In this document: positions 34,739 through 47,400 of the stretch, in pieces
How the letters are laid out: each line of letters opens with the position of its first letter
Numbering within the stretch: the stretch's first letter is position 1
Assembly: GCA_023374045.1 (NCBI GenBank)
Contig: CM041777.1
Location: 465,835,827-465,899,826, forward strand
DNA length: 64,000 bases
Source of the DNA: Limonium bicolor
Lineage: Eukaryota; Streptophyta; Magnoliopsida; Caryophyllales; Plumbaginaceae
Direction of reading: 5' to 3'
Notes under the pieces: model-generated
The model's database searches: none
What the model was told of the DNA's origin: nothing
What the model saw: only the letters and a program-made list of their open reading frames with translations
Position numbers and translations under genes: made by a program

Positions 34739-37700
34739 TGTAGACACCAAAAATTCTCACCCCATAAAGCAAATTCCAAAGTAATGAATAAAATAAGAGG
34801 GGTCGTCGCCTTTCTTCCCAAAACATACTAGCGTCCGTGCCAAAATGAAACCATCGTTTTATAATCTTTTTCAAAGCGTTTCAGAAAAACCCAATTCTTC
34901 GAAAATGAATTTCCAATTTCCATCCGTTTTGAAACCCGTCCTCTTTTGTAATTTACTTATTTATTTGCCTATTAGTCTTTACTTTGATTCCTACAATTTT
35001 GTTTATTGCCTATTCTATCTTATATACCGCTACTTGTACATATATAATTCGACTTCCATTTTTATTACATTCGCTTGTATTTTAACCACCATTTTATTAG
35101 TACTATTTCATGATTTTATGTACTTATTATTATAGCATTTAGTTTGTTTTATGCATTTTATTATATTTTTACCACACATTTCATTTCTTTGTAAATCCCT
35201 GTATAAAAATTCTCTTTTTGTGTTATTTAGAGCATTAATCCGGTTTGAAATTAAAGCTCAATTATTATTTCTTTCATTTGTATAGCTGAATTCTGACTTA
35301 GCCTAACTGGTCAAGATACTTGCTAATACAACCCTTTGGTTCGAGGTTTGATTCTTGGTACAAATGGAAGGCATTTTCTTCATTTTGTCTTAGTTTGTAA
35401 CATAGTCCTTGTTTTATTTCTTCGTTTGTACTTACCAGATGTTGTTATAGCTCAATTGGTTAGAACATGCAGGGGGAGTGGCGGAGGTCCCAGGTTCAAA
35501 CCTTGTGAGGAGCAAATATGCTCTTTTTATTTTCGACAAGGGGTGACCGAACAAGACCCAAGCTCACACAGATTCGAACGAGGCCCAACTGATATGGAGC
35601 CCAATTTCCTCTTCTCATTTCCAAATAAAACCTAGTTTTTTTTATAAAGCCCATTTTTACAAAAAAAACCCTAGCCAGACATGTTGCTTCATAGCCCGTT
35701 CACATTATAAAACTACAGTGGAAAACCCTACAGTAGAGGGGACGATCCGAAGGAGCTGGCCGACATAAACCCACATTTTTCTCTGTTGGATAGAACATTC
35801 CCTTTGTCTTCCTTGGTTTTGAAATCTCGAGACTGAACCCAGATCACTCACCTTGGCCTTCCTCTAGAACCTTTGCCTTCTCGCTTCGAACCTTCATCCC
35901 CGGTAACACCATGGGCTCGTCCGTTTACTCATTGTTTCAATTAACGACGAGAATCAACAGCTCGGATATTATGGAGATCGGTGTATTCTCTGTTTGTGGT
36001 TTTCACCTCCTCTGCCTCGAATGTGCCATTCGAACACTAAATCCATGGTTGTGCCCTTATCACCCTCTAAAGCAGAATTTCTCATGTTGCATTAATATTG
36101 TCCTTTGACTCGTTTGGGTCTCTATACTAACCTCCTGCATCTGAGTTGTTCACAGAAAGCCTATACACCACCACGTATGGTGGCTGACTCACTGTATCTA
36201 CCTTGGTCTCCTGTTAATATTGCTTGGGGTTTAATCAGCACCGATCATGCCTTCGTTCGTTACTGTCGTTATCAATCTGCCCTATTTCTATGATCTGACG
36301 ATGTTGCTGCAACTTCTTGTGTTGATGGTAAGCTTATATCTCAAGGGAAGTGAGTCATCCTGAATTTCTTTTTGGGACAACGATTCTAGCCTACTCAAGA
36401 AAAACTCATTTCTCCACTGTCTGGTATTCACTTCCATTCGGGTTTAATTTCTGTCTTCTATAGTTGGTGATGCGAGGCTTGCTCAGCACTTTGCGTTCCT
36501 GCTGTTCAGATTAGCTCATTTATGCTCATTTTATTTACCTTTGCTGCTTTTGTTGTTGTATTGTTTTAATTCTTGATAGGAAACTGCCATCGACCCTGTA
36601 TAGGTACCTTAATCCTAATCTGTACAATTTACAAGCGCATTTAAAGTTTGTAAAGTGTGTTTGTACATTCGGTGAGATACGTGAGCTTATAATGATGATT
36701 TTTGTTTCCTGGTCTCTATTTCATAAAAACCTCTTATTTGTTTAACTCGAACCTGCATTAATGCGAAACAAAGAGAGAAACACACAAAATGAACTAACAA
36801 CTTGTTTTAGGCTAATATCTGTTATTAATATCTTTTAGGTCAAACCCTCTGTCTGGTTACGTTGTGTTTTTTATTTATTTATCGATTTGGATTGCTATCC
36901 ACCCAAACTTCTTGGTTCTATATTCACATGTGTATTGTTGTACCTTTCATGGTAAGTCTTTATTTCACCCCTTTTATCCTCTATCTAAGCCCTAGTTATT
37001 ACCCCCCAGGACCCTTCAACTGACAGAAAAGTTTTGGATGTATTATTGCGCCACACTTAACAGGTCTCTCATTCGTTTCGTGGGGCAGTAATCTCCTATA
37101 GCTTCAGAAAACACCCAAACCACCATTATATGTATATAAGACCAAAACTTCAAAAAACAAGCCCTTAAGGCTATTTTAGGAGGGCTTAGGATGTGAAACC
37201 ACCCCATGCCTAGCGAGTCTCTCATTCGTTTTATGTGGGTGGAATCCTCCTTTGCCTTCAACACACCCATAATCAAGAGTTAATAAATCAACAAATTGAT
37301 CCATCTCACTTGTTAATACCTCCCAATTAAGCCCAAAAATCAGTAAGTCCCATCTTTGGCCCATTTCTCAAAAACCCAAATTGTTTCAAATAAAAAAGCC
37401 CAATGCCTAGATCAAGCCCAAAAAATCATGTCAAGCCCAACATTCAAATCCATACCCTAGGCACAAATCAACCCAAAAACCTTTCTTAGCCCATCCGAAT
37501 AAAAAAGCCCAACAATCAAAGGTCAAAATCAGGCAAACCCAAAACCACTTCAACCCAAATCAAAGGACCACTCTGAGGCCCAATTTTCAACCCAATTCAA
37601 TCCAAAGCCATTTCGGGCCCAAACCCATTTGGGCCCAAGCCCAATTCGACCCAAATCCATTTCAAGCCCAAACCAGGCCCATTCGGCCTAAAAGCCCAAA

Positions 37701-39950
37701 CAAGGCCATCAAGCCCACATGACCATAAGGCCCACTCGGCCCATCAAGCCCATCCGATCCAACTTTGACCAATCAAATTTTGACCAACCTGAACTTTGAC
37801 CAATCCAAACGTTGACCTTGACCCAATTTTGACTTGGTCCGTTTTCAAAGCCCAATTCAATTCAATCCAATTCAAACCCAATACATTTCATCCAATCCAC
37901 CCTCAACTTGTAAATTCCTTTCAAAAATCCAAAAACCCAAAAAGAATTTCGAGCCATCATTTCATTAAATTTCATCAAGTTTTTAAAGAAACCATTTTGT
38001 GGAATTTTAAAGGAAAAACTCTTCTCACATCACAGAAAACTCTTCTCAAATGCAGAAAGTTCTTCTCACATATACAAAAAGTTTTCTCCTAAAACATTTC
38101 TCAAAATCAGTGTTTCTTTATCGAGAATTCCGAACAACTTCAAAAGTTTTCAAACTTGGTTTTCAACTCAAATAAACCATTTTCGGGGAACATGGATGTC
38201 TAACACCTTCAAAGAACGTTTTCTTCCTAGTTAGACATCGCTTGTCTCTCTTCCAAAATAAAAATCCCAGGCGGGGCACTGGGGTCGTAATCTCCCTTGT
38301 CGCAGTCTGGATCTCTTTAGGCGGGGCATTAGGGTGACAAACATCCCTTAATTGCAGCCTAGATTTTTACGAGGCGGGGTGCTAGGGATGTGACTGCCTT
38401 CCTAGTTGCAGCCGGGATTTCAGAATCGTCTAACTCCCTTCCACTCGATTTCAATATTTTCAGTTTTAACGTTTTAAAACCCGGGAGTTAGAGATGTTAT
38501 TAGGGCTTAACCGAGAACATCTCATTCATGGTGTTTCTCTCTAAATCCTATTTTTCGATATAAATTCATTGCCCCATCTTTCGAGCCTCGGCACTTACCA
38601 TTAATTAAGTGTCGTGTTCGAGGGGGTACATAGGGTAATCCCTCGGGATTATCCGCCCTTTTACAACAAAAAATAATTTTTCGGTTCTCAAAAACTCTAA
38701 GAGAGACAATTTTGACAATCATTCCTCCTAACAATTCAGTTCACCATCATCTCACTCTAAATTTGAAATATCCCAAAACATCAACCATTTTCAAACCTTG
38801 AACCTAAAAAACCTGGGAACTCTCCCAAGTTCCAATTGCCTCACACATTCAAATCATCATTCAATCTCCAACCCATCTTAAACCCAAATCGTCTCCCAAA
38901 TCCCAATTTCTTCTAAACTTCTAAAGTCTCATGGGCCTGAGCGCCTCACAGACTCAAATATCCCAATTTCTCCACCATTTTAAGATTCAAGCGTCTCACA
39001 GACCCGAGCGTCTCATAGGCCTTGACATCCCACTACTCCCACTACATGAACATCCCAACCATCTCATAGACCCGAGCGTCTCACAGACTAATCTCTCACA
39101 CCTAAAATTTCAAACCCTTCAAAACTTCCAAAACCCAAAAATTCCGAACTACGTAAGGTCTGATCTCAACAGGGAGTTGAGTACGTAGGCAACCCACACA
39201 GGGTGCGACCCCATTCCACACAAAAAACCTCATTTTCCCCTCTAAGGTGTTCTTCATATCTCTCAAAACATTCAAATCCCCTCTGACTCCCACAAACCCT
39301 CGACTTCTTTAACTCTCAAAATCAGACTCCTAATCTTTCATCCTATACTCATCCGAACTCACTAATTCCTCTTCTTGGCGCTAGCTTGACAGAAAAGCTC
39401 GCCTCATTCACTCTCGCTCTCTTCCCGTCCTAATCATATCCTTCTGACCCTTTGAAATGAATCTCTCTAAAAAAGGTTTTGAAAGAAGGTAATCCCGACA
39501 ATTGGAGACCAAGGTTTCCTCGAGCACCAATCCGAAGTCGTGGACATTGACCACTTCTAAGGGGTGTAACCCAGTGCGAACCCACATAGAATCTTTGCAA
39601 ATGACCAAATAAGTCCTATCCATAGGCAACAATTTCAGAGTCAACCAACGGTTTCTTAGAACCCTCCTTCCCTTCCTTCCTAGTATCTTAGGTCAAACTA
39701 GGTGGCGAATCTAGTCAATTCCGCCTTATAGAGGCATTAGTCCGCGTGGAGCCCATTGAGAGCGGGTGTAGTGCGCACTTGCACACTCCCTTATGCTTTC
39801 TGGGAAAGACGGACGATTTAGTAGGTATTTGAGGGATGCCAGAATAACGGGTTTTTACCCTCCACAGAATGGCAAATTCTTGGGATCTAGGCTTCTCAGT
39901 CAGACCATATTTAGATAGACCCCCCTCATACCGAAAAATCACCCTCCACA
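34739..39950 (+). repeat. 3' LTR of Ogre-like element
   Basis: Same length as the 5' LTR, with the same landmarks shifted by about 12266 bases (tRNA-like boxes at 35299-35502, TTGAC cluster at about 37765-37830). Differences are mostly single transitions and one- to three-base length changes. The end ACCCTCCACA is followed directly by the GTAGG duplication. Confidence 0.92.
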
Positions 39951-39955
39951 GTAGG

Positions 39956-40204
39956 GTCCCCACAAATCAATATGGATTAATTCAAATATGTGTTGTGTTT
40001 TGATTCAGCTGGAAGGGAAGGCTAGCCTATGGCTTTTGGCCCTAATGCAAGGTTCATAAACTGTAAGTTTTTGTGAGGAGTCTGTTTTAAATAAACCCAG
40101 TCTTGACATCCTTTCTCTTAGCAAGTGCCTAAGCCTATTGTGCCATAGGTTGAAGGAAACATTACAATTTGTTGCATTTTCAGCATGGATAGACCTCTCA
40201 GTAC
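39956..40204 (-). pseudogene. Copia GAG-pre-integrase zinc module
   Basis: A 249-bp island of the minus-strand Copia stranded between the Ogre-like and LARD-like insertions. On the minus strand it reads LWHNRLRHLLRERM, with the His pair of the pre-integrase zinc fold, and YEPCIRAKSHRLAFP, with one Cys of the normal Cys pair kept, ending just before the integrase core segment that resumes at 22472. Its edges are the target duplications of both insertions (39951-39955 and 40200-40204). Confidence 0.8.
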
Positions 40205-40570
40205 TGTAACACCCCAACCGCTAAACTCGTCATTACCTCTTAAACTGTCACAATTTACCATTAAACTTGCAGCGGAACTCTAAATACAACGGAGGGTGAT
40301 ACAACGCCGTTAGCCACCCTCGTGGCTAACCAGGCCTAACTCAACTACTGCATCGGTCTGATGAACCGGAATAACCGAGTACTCAATACAAATACAATTC
40401 TCCATTCAGTTCTATACTATACCGAGTCTACAACATACGGATGCTGATAACACTTTCGGTCTTACACCTCATTCAGATACATAAGTAATTACAATCTAAC
40501 TACCCATGCTAACCATCGCCCCGTCCTACTCTTGAACGAAATCATCTTCGGTGTATCTGAAAATAAACAC

Positions 40571-40642
40571 GATGCCCCTAGGGGCTCAGCAAAATTGCTG
40601 CATATGAAATCTGCATACCCCGCGTACTAGCGAGGGTACGCC
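40571..40642 (-). promoter_or_regulatory. Conserved twin-hairpin block near LTR 3' end
   Basis: On the element strand this reads a GGCGTACCC and CGCGGGGTATGC segment, ATATGCAGC, then two back-to-back small hairpins: CAGC-AATTTT-GCTG and GCCCC-TA-GGGGC. The block recurs at 49783-49854 and, with the hairpins kept but loops changed, at 59939-60010 in the solo LTR. It is the best-conserved stretch between these families. A role in RNA folding, 3' end formation or packaging is inference. Confidence 0.6.
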
Positions 40643-42202
40643 AACTATTTGGTCGAGAGCATGCGATTCGTTTTATATCAGTCAACATGCATACAACATA
40701 CATTATATATGTACATTCACACAACACTCAATATTCAACCAAGGAATACAAATACACTAACAGAATAAGTTCATTAGTTAGTGTTGTTTAATCTTAGGCC
40801 TTGAGGGTTTCTACCTCACTATGCCTTACTCAATTACTCATTTCTTTACCCACTCTCTTGGGTACTCTTACTCAAAATCTTTTACATACAGCGGCACACT
40901 CATACACAAGGTGCAATTCATACAATGAGGGTTAATTCACAAGTCAACCGAGGTCTTGAGATACACTCTTCAAGTTCTCGCCTCAACCACTTGGTTAGTT
41001 ACTCATCCGGGTTAATTCTCTTATAACCCAACAATTCCCAGCTTATCACTTTAGATGGATAAGCTCTGCCGGTCTTACTCCAGTCGGGCACCACTATGTG
41101 GCACACGGCCCGGTAACAAGGGAGTTCGACCATGGACTTGGAAACAAACGCTTTATCATTTCCTTATCCTTGCACGTGTGACTCACAATCCCTCTAACCC
41201 AACTCTTGGGTTAGTAATAATTTCTATCCAATGAGTTAGTCAACATTCAACCCGTCACCAATCACACATGAGACAGGGTGCTCTCATGTTCGGGACATTG
41301 CTCATCTTAGTCGGTTCCTCTCATTGGGGTTCGACTATCTTTCTAAGGGGTTTGGTGATCCTTTATCTTACTTTGTTTCTCTCACGGTTCAAGTTTGAAC
41401 ACTCATCAATCCTCTAATAGAGGTTACTTAGTGCTTCCACCATTATTTGTTTTGTGGCTTAAGTCAATTCGGTTCTCTCACCGTTATCGGGAGTTTACTA
41501 ATCCTGTACCATTCTCCCACGTTCTAGTGAGTTCATAGGTTTGTGTTATCGTATATTGGTTCGATAGTTTTGGTGTGTTCCACATTTTATCATTTCGCAC
41601 TTGACTCTTCCTACGAGTCACTACTCAAACAAGACTCATCTATGAGTCGCACTACTGTGCTCATTCACACTCAAGCAATTCATCCACAAGTACATATTTC
41701 ATGAATTATACAAACTTTAAGTTTAATCAACCATCCAACAACAAGCATTACCATACAATAACAAGAGAGCACAAACAATCCGATTCGTGCATTTATCTTG
41801 TTAGGTGATCACACAATCAAACAAGCACACAAATCGGGGTAACCAAGTTAGGATACAGGACATGAGGAAATCATACCTTTCACCGGGGTTTTACTTTTAC
41901 CGTGTCATTTCACCATGCTTGGTTCACACACGATCCTCTGATAATGTTCTAAATATTATTATTAATACTAAGCTCATACGGTACATAATCAAATGCTACC
42001 CCCGTACTTACCCCGTTGTCCCGTTAACTCGGTTTTACTCTTATTAATTTGAGTCCTTACTTCACATTGACTCCTGCACTTGTTTACACCTCTTAGGACC
42101 TTTACATGTCCCCAAAAAAGGCCTAAACATCATCTATAACCTTTACCATTCACTTCCCCATCATTAGGACACTTAAAAACACATTCTGGCAACTTTTTAC
42201 AC

Positions 42203-42385
42203 TGGTCCGGGTTTGTGTCCGGGGTTACAAACCCGGACCAGACACGGTTTTCAGTTTCTACCTACATTTTCATGTGGTCTGGGTTTGTGTACTGGTTTAC
42301 AAACCCGGACCACCCCCTGGGATGGCTTTCTGGTGCGTTTTTGATGTGGTCCGGGTTTGTGTACTTGTTTACAAACCCGGACCAT
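42203..42385. repeat. Three tandem hairpins, 72-bp period (3' LTR of LARD-like element)
   Basis: Starts at 42203, 42275 and 42347. Each is an inverted repeat GGTCCGGGTTTGT...ACAAACCCGGACC with a loop of about 10 bases. The counterparts in the other LTR start at 51402, 51474 and 51546, again exactly 72 apart. Spacers between hairpins are not obviously related to each other. Confidence 0.9.
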
Positions 42386-44420
42386 GTCTGTAGGTGTTTA
42401 AATTGACAGTTTTTGACCTCTTTTCAACCCCTAACTCACCTCTAATCATTCCCTAATCATTCCACAAGTTTTCCACATGTTTAATCATCCTAAAACATGC
42501 TCTAAACCTCTTCAAAACATAGGTTTATTCCTCACTCAAATGCTTGCTCACATTCTCATTTTTTCCATTCTCTATTACACTTATGCACAACAAGCATTTC
42601 TAGCTTCTCCTATGTGACAAATTTGAGCTCCCTTCCTTGCCATTCAAATAATGTCATTTCCAGCACTTCAAGCTTGCATTATTTCCATTTCTAGATCTAC
42701 CCCAAAACCACTCTCTTCCTCATCAAATCTCCAAGTGTTTAACTCCTCAATTTCACCTCAAACGTACCTAGTTACTCCTAGGTGTCTCTCTCACAATTAC
42801 CATTTGTTTCTAGCCAAATTTTGACAGAACTTCCCCACATTTCTAAGCATTCTCCACACACTAAGCAGCTCACAAAAATCAGTTTTCACATCTCTGTTTA
42901 TAAGCATTAGCATCACTACAACTACACATTAATTCCCACCTTGTTATCGCATATGTAACAGTTTAATCCCAAGGCTTATTATCCACACTTAAACCACTTT
43001 AAAACAACCTCATTGCTTGTTCAACCTTGTAGTTTCATGACTACACAAACATATTGACATTCAATCCACATTAAAAATCTATTCCCCAAGACAACAATTC
43101 AACTCAAGGTAAGCTCAATTACCTTGCTAGTTTCGGTTTCTCTTCTTTCCTTCCTTCTCCTCTTGTTCTTTCTTTTTCTTGTTGGTCTACCAAATGAGGC
43201 AAGCTACAGCCATGCCCAAATGTCACACAACCACCACCAAGTCAATTACCACTCTTGATATCAAAACCCTAGAATTTTAAGGAGGGTTCTTAAGGTTTTT
43301 AAGAAGGCATTACCTTGCACTTCTTAATGGAGTTCTTGGGCAACAAAGCTAGCAATTCCAGCCCTTAATGAAGATCAATAACCGGCTGGACATGGAAGAA
43401 AGGGGAGCTCACGTTGGAAATTTTCAAAGAAATGTAAGAGAGGCTAAAATGATGAGCTCTTGAGCTTATTTTTACCTTAGAGTGATAAGAAGAAGATGGA
43501 GGTCCAAATACTCTTCTTCAAGCTTCAAAACGGCATATAGCCAAGGTGATGAAAGTGGAGTTTTCAGCTTTTGAAGGGTGGAACTTGTTCCTTGTGAAGA
43601 GGGGAATCCAACGGTAGTAATTTTGTGGAGTTTGGAGTTGATTTGAGTGTTCAACTAGAAGAAAGAAGAGAGGTGATGTGTGGTGTTTTTGGAATCGCCA
43701 TTTCCAACCAGAAGGAAGAAGAAGAGAGCTCAGATGGGAGGAGGGAAAAACGTGAGTGAAGAGTAGACTAGAGGAGAGAGAGAGCAAAAGTGCTTTTATT
43801 ACTTTTTGCTTTTTACTTTTTCACTTTCTTTTCTTTTCTTTCTTTCTTACTATTTAATTAGCAAGAGGGGGGGGGGGGCTGTTTTGACCAGTAAAAACCA
43901 GCCCCACTAAGTACATACGAGCTGGAGCGTTTTTTGTCTTTTACAGAAAACGCTCGTTATTTTACCCGGTTCGGCACTATTCACTAACCGGGCCCATTTT
44001 TCAGATTTTCTCGTTTCTTTATTTTTAATGGTTATTAAGCTTCCATTAATACTTAATTATAGTTATATAGTCAACTATAATTTTTACGGGTCTGTTTGAC
44101 CATTTAAAGTCACGTTTTTGGGTTTTCTTGAAAAACATGCTTTAAAATTACGTTAGCGTTTTAATCCATTATTTGGATCCGTTTTCTTCGGGAATCATTC
44201 CCGTATACTAATTAGGCCTAACTAAGCCTTAGGAATCCATCTCGGACCCTAACTGAGGTCTTGTTCCTCCTATACTCATTTAATGCGCATTTTAGCGTTT
44301 TACGCGTTTTCTCCTTTCTTTTGGTTTTATTCTCTTTACCAATACTATCTAGGCACCATTAGGCCTTGAGTAATCATATTAGAATAATTTAATCACCATT
44401 TTTGAGTCCGGGGTATTAAA

Positions 44421-44435
44421 ATCTACCCCCCTTAA
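44421..44435 (-). promoter_or_regulatory. Polypurine tract of LARD-like element
   Basis: The plus strand reads ATCTACCCCCCTTAA, so the element strand has AAGGGGGGTAGAT beside the 3' LTR. Confidence 0.75.
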
Positions 44436-47400
44436 AGAACTTTGCCCTCAAAGTTGGTGAATCTCATATTGTTACTCACATAGGTACTCTATGCCACTAT
44501 CGTAATCTCTATACGGCCTTACAGACTTACAGGTCTGTCTCTGTACACACTACACATACCACACACATATCACAGCATGTATAGCAATCAAAAATACTCT
44601 TTTGTATTCTCTTTATGGAATTGGTCCGAAGACAAGAAGGCACTACAGTCCTCGAATCCATATTGAGTAATACACTGCCGATCCCTCAGGTACCGGTCAC
44701 GTTGGACACTTACACTCTCTGGTCCACGGCCGTTTCATGACAAATGGGCACTTACTCTCTCTGGCCCACGGTCCCTTCGGTTCTGATCAAAACGTTGCAC
44801 ATATACATATCCTCAAGCACTCTAGTTGACACTCTCAACATAGGACATTCTCAGGGTACTCTCCCCGTCCCGCTGCCTTTGGAAAAATCACACACTGTCA
44901 CCGCCCCAACCGGTCACTTAGGACCGCCGCACGTACGGTGCAATGGTTTCAAAACCATTTTTCACCTTCATACTCGAAGGGAGATCCTTTTTCAAATTCT
45001 GTTTGAAAATTCTTTTTAAAACATCACACAACTCCAAATCCGGTTTATGGTAGTTGTATCTTTTCTAAGCGTGATTACTTGTGACCACTTATAGGGAGCT
45101 TCAAGAATCATCCAACCCTGATGTGATCAGCATCAGTGTTGAACTATCCTTCCACCCCAATTTGTGTTCGGTTTCCCTTGATCGCTAGCAGATCAAGTTC
45201 CACCTCCCACGTCAGTTTCAAACAATCAGATAGTCAAACATTTTCATTTTCTATCTTTTACTCTTTCTAGTCGTATTCATAAAACATTACATTTCAATTT
45301 ATCTTTAATTCCTAGAACTTAGGTCATCTGTCATTCTCAATTTTCTTCACTTACTTTACCTAGGCATTTCATACTTATGGCCTCATATCCTCAAATTGTT
45401 ACTCAATTTAAAACATTCATCATACAACTCCAAATGATGGAACTCACTCCATCAATCATTCTCAATTAAAATCACCTAGGGAAACTCACTTCCCACTAGA
45501 TTACACATCGGTTTCATACCGATTCTCACTCATCATAACTCATGTCTAATCTCAATAGACATATACTATAGGGATTCTCATTCCCCATGAGTTTCTCTAC
45601 TCCTCTTTTCATAAACATTATATACACGTTACTCGCATCTCTCGTGTGTAATAACCAAAATTACACAATGAATGGGTACACATGTTTATGTAACATGAGT
45701 TCCAATCATCAAAACAGTTTCTTATGTGCTATGCACATAGTAGTTTACACATCTATGCGTAAAACATACTCTAAGCGGTTTCTCGCCCTACCCCCTTTAA
45801 AAGGGGTTACGCCCGCGTAATCGACTATATGTCATCACTGAACATTGGTTCACTAATTCAGGCATCATGAAGTATTTTTAACTTCGATGCGGTTAATTAA
45901 CTCATAACCGGGTTCAGTTCTAGCCTCTAGGGCTTCAAGGCATTTATGATTAGCCAATTACTCACATTTGCCAGGTACACTTAACCTTTGAATTACGTCC
46001 CACTAGCTTCTGCTGCGTGACCTGATAACTAGAGCTTAGTTTGCCCTTTTGGTATTCTTGATGTATTATCCACTCCCTTTTTATCCTTTTTGTCTTGGGA
46101 ATAAAGGTTTCTCAATCGTCGCTTGGTATCTTATACCGTATGCGAATTCGATGAGTTATAGATTTTCTCTCCAGTTCTCTGGAAATCTATTTCGTATAAC
46201 ACTATATACCTTGTGATTATTCACTTACTTTTCCCGACTTACTGTCGGTTGAGGTCAAGCTACTACTTAGTATGTGGTGCTTCCTTAATTAATAGTGGCT
46301 TCTGACTTATGTCAATTCATCTGTTTTTGTACAAGAATTCTTTCATTCATACAACTCCGCATTTACCATGCATCGGTCCTGGGACCTGTGGGTTATGGCC
46401 CACGTTCTTTGTGCATTTTTGGCCTACGGCCGCACGGTTGTTTCTCTAGATTTCCGTTCAACAGGCTTGCGCCATGTACGTTGACATTTCTCATAATCCT
46501 GGCTATCCCACTAGATCATTACTGCACAAGTGCAATACCAAAACACTCAGTCATACAGAGTGCTGAGGTGTAAACCCTTGGCAGTAAATCTCTTATGTGA
46601 TAGGAATGAACATGTTTCCCTTACCATCCTTTCTCATCAACTTCATATCATTATCTGGCTATATTCTTTCAACGGTCGCTTGTTGCGTACCATGTTCTTA
46701 CTCATTAAACAACATTTGTTTACATGGCATCCGCTACTACTTTAGCTTCCGCTCATGTATTGTCGCCATTTATACTATGGCTCGCCATTCACTTGGCTCA
46801 ATAGAATACGCTACTCTTTTAAATCTCTCTGCGCTCCTTGCGCATTACTTACACAGCAATTCGTATTGCACACGTACTGTGTTCACTACTCAACGGATTA
46901 CCCTCTCAGTTCCGACCAATGCTATCAAAGCTTTTCTAAATGCTATTTTTGTTCAATTACTCCTTGGAATAAACACATGCTCAAGTTTCACTGCACCGCT
47001 CTAGCGGTTTCACATTACATACTTAGGTGGTAGCCTTTCTCTGGAGGTTTCACGCAATTGCCGCTCCCTAGGCCCCACAATAACGAGGGGTATCCCCACT
47101 GTAAGGTAGTGGTTCATTCTCCACCATTCCTCTTATGATTTTATGCATAGGTTTTGCAACATTTGGATCTACGCATTGTAGTTGGTTTTCTGGCTTACAA
47201 GCCACATTGTCTCGCCACGCTCTATGCGGGCTGCTTAAACAGGCTTCTTTTTCTCCATATGCCATTAAATGGTTTGGAGGTATCACTGGGCTCTTGATAT
47301 GGCTGTCTCATCACGCTTCCGTACATGGAAGGCCCTTTAAGTGACTTGATATTAATTCATGCCCTCTCGCAATTTAGGGTATCACGTGTTAAGTGGGATC

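Larger units (their letters stand above)
22473..39950 (+). mobile_element. Ogre/Tat-like LTR retrotransposon, non-coding (non-autonomous)
   Basis: Two direct repeats of 5212 bp (22473-27684 and 34739-39950) start TGTAGACACC and end ACCCTCCACA, flanked by the target duplication GTAGG (22468-22472, 39951-39955). The primer site matches plant Arg tRNA, and a purine tract precedes the 3' LTR. Very long LTRs, an Arg-tRNA primer and tandem repeats before the 3' LTR are hallmarks of Ogre/Tat elements. The 7054-bp interior has no gag, protease, RT or integrase in any frame. The LTRs differ by only scattered bases by eye, so the insertion is fairly recent and must have used proteins of a related element. 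It lies within the integrase region of the minus-strand Copia. Confidence 0.92.
40205..44420 (-). repeat. 3' LTR of LARD-like element
   Basis: A 4216-bp LTR. It includes the twin-hairpin block (40571-40642), three hairpins with a 72-bp period (42203-42385), several TTACCTT words (43120, 43310, 43473), a G-run of about 13 (43866-43878) and a TTGACC word near 44096. No gene is supported; the open frames, including 43472-43787 on the minus strand, lack domains. Confidence 0.9.

Noticed and set aside
43472..43787. Minus-strand Ser/Leu-rich frames in the LARD-like LTR, possible signal-peptide protein
   Set aside because: The frames are short, overlap each other, are made of CT-rich low-complexity sequence and have no motif. 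They are not a convincing gene.
43866..43878. G-run as quadruplex signal
   Set aside because: A single long G homopolymer that differs in length between the two LTRs looks like replication slippage rather than a conserved element.
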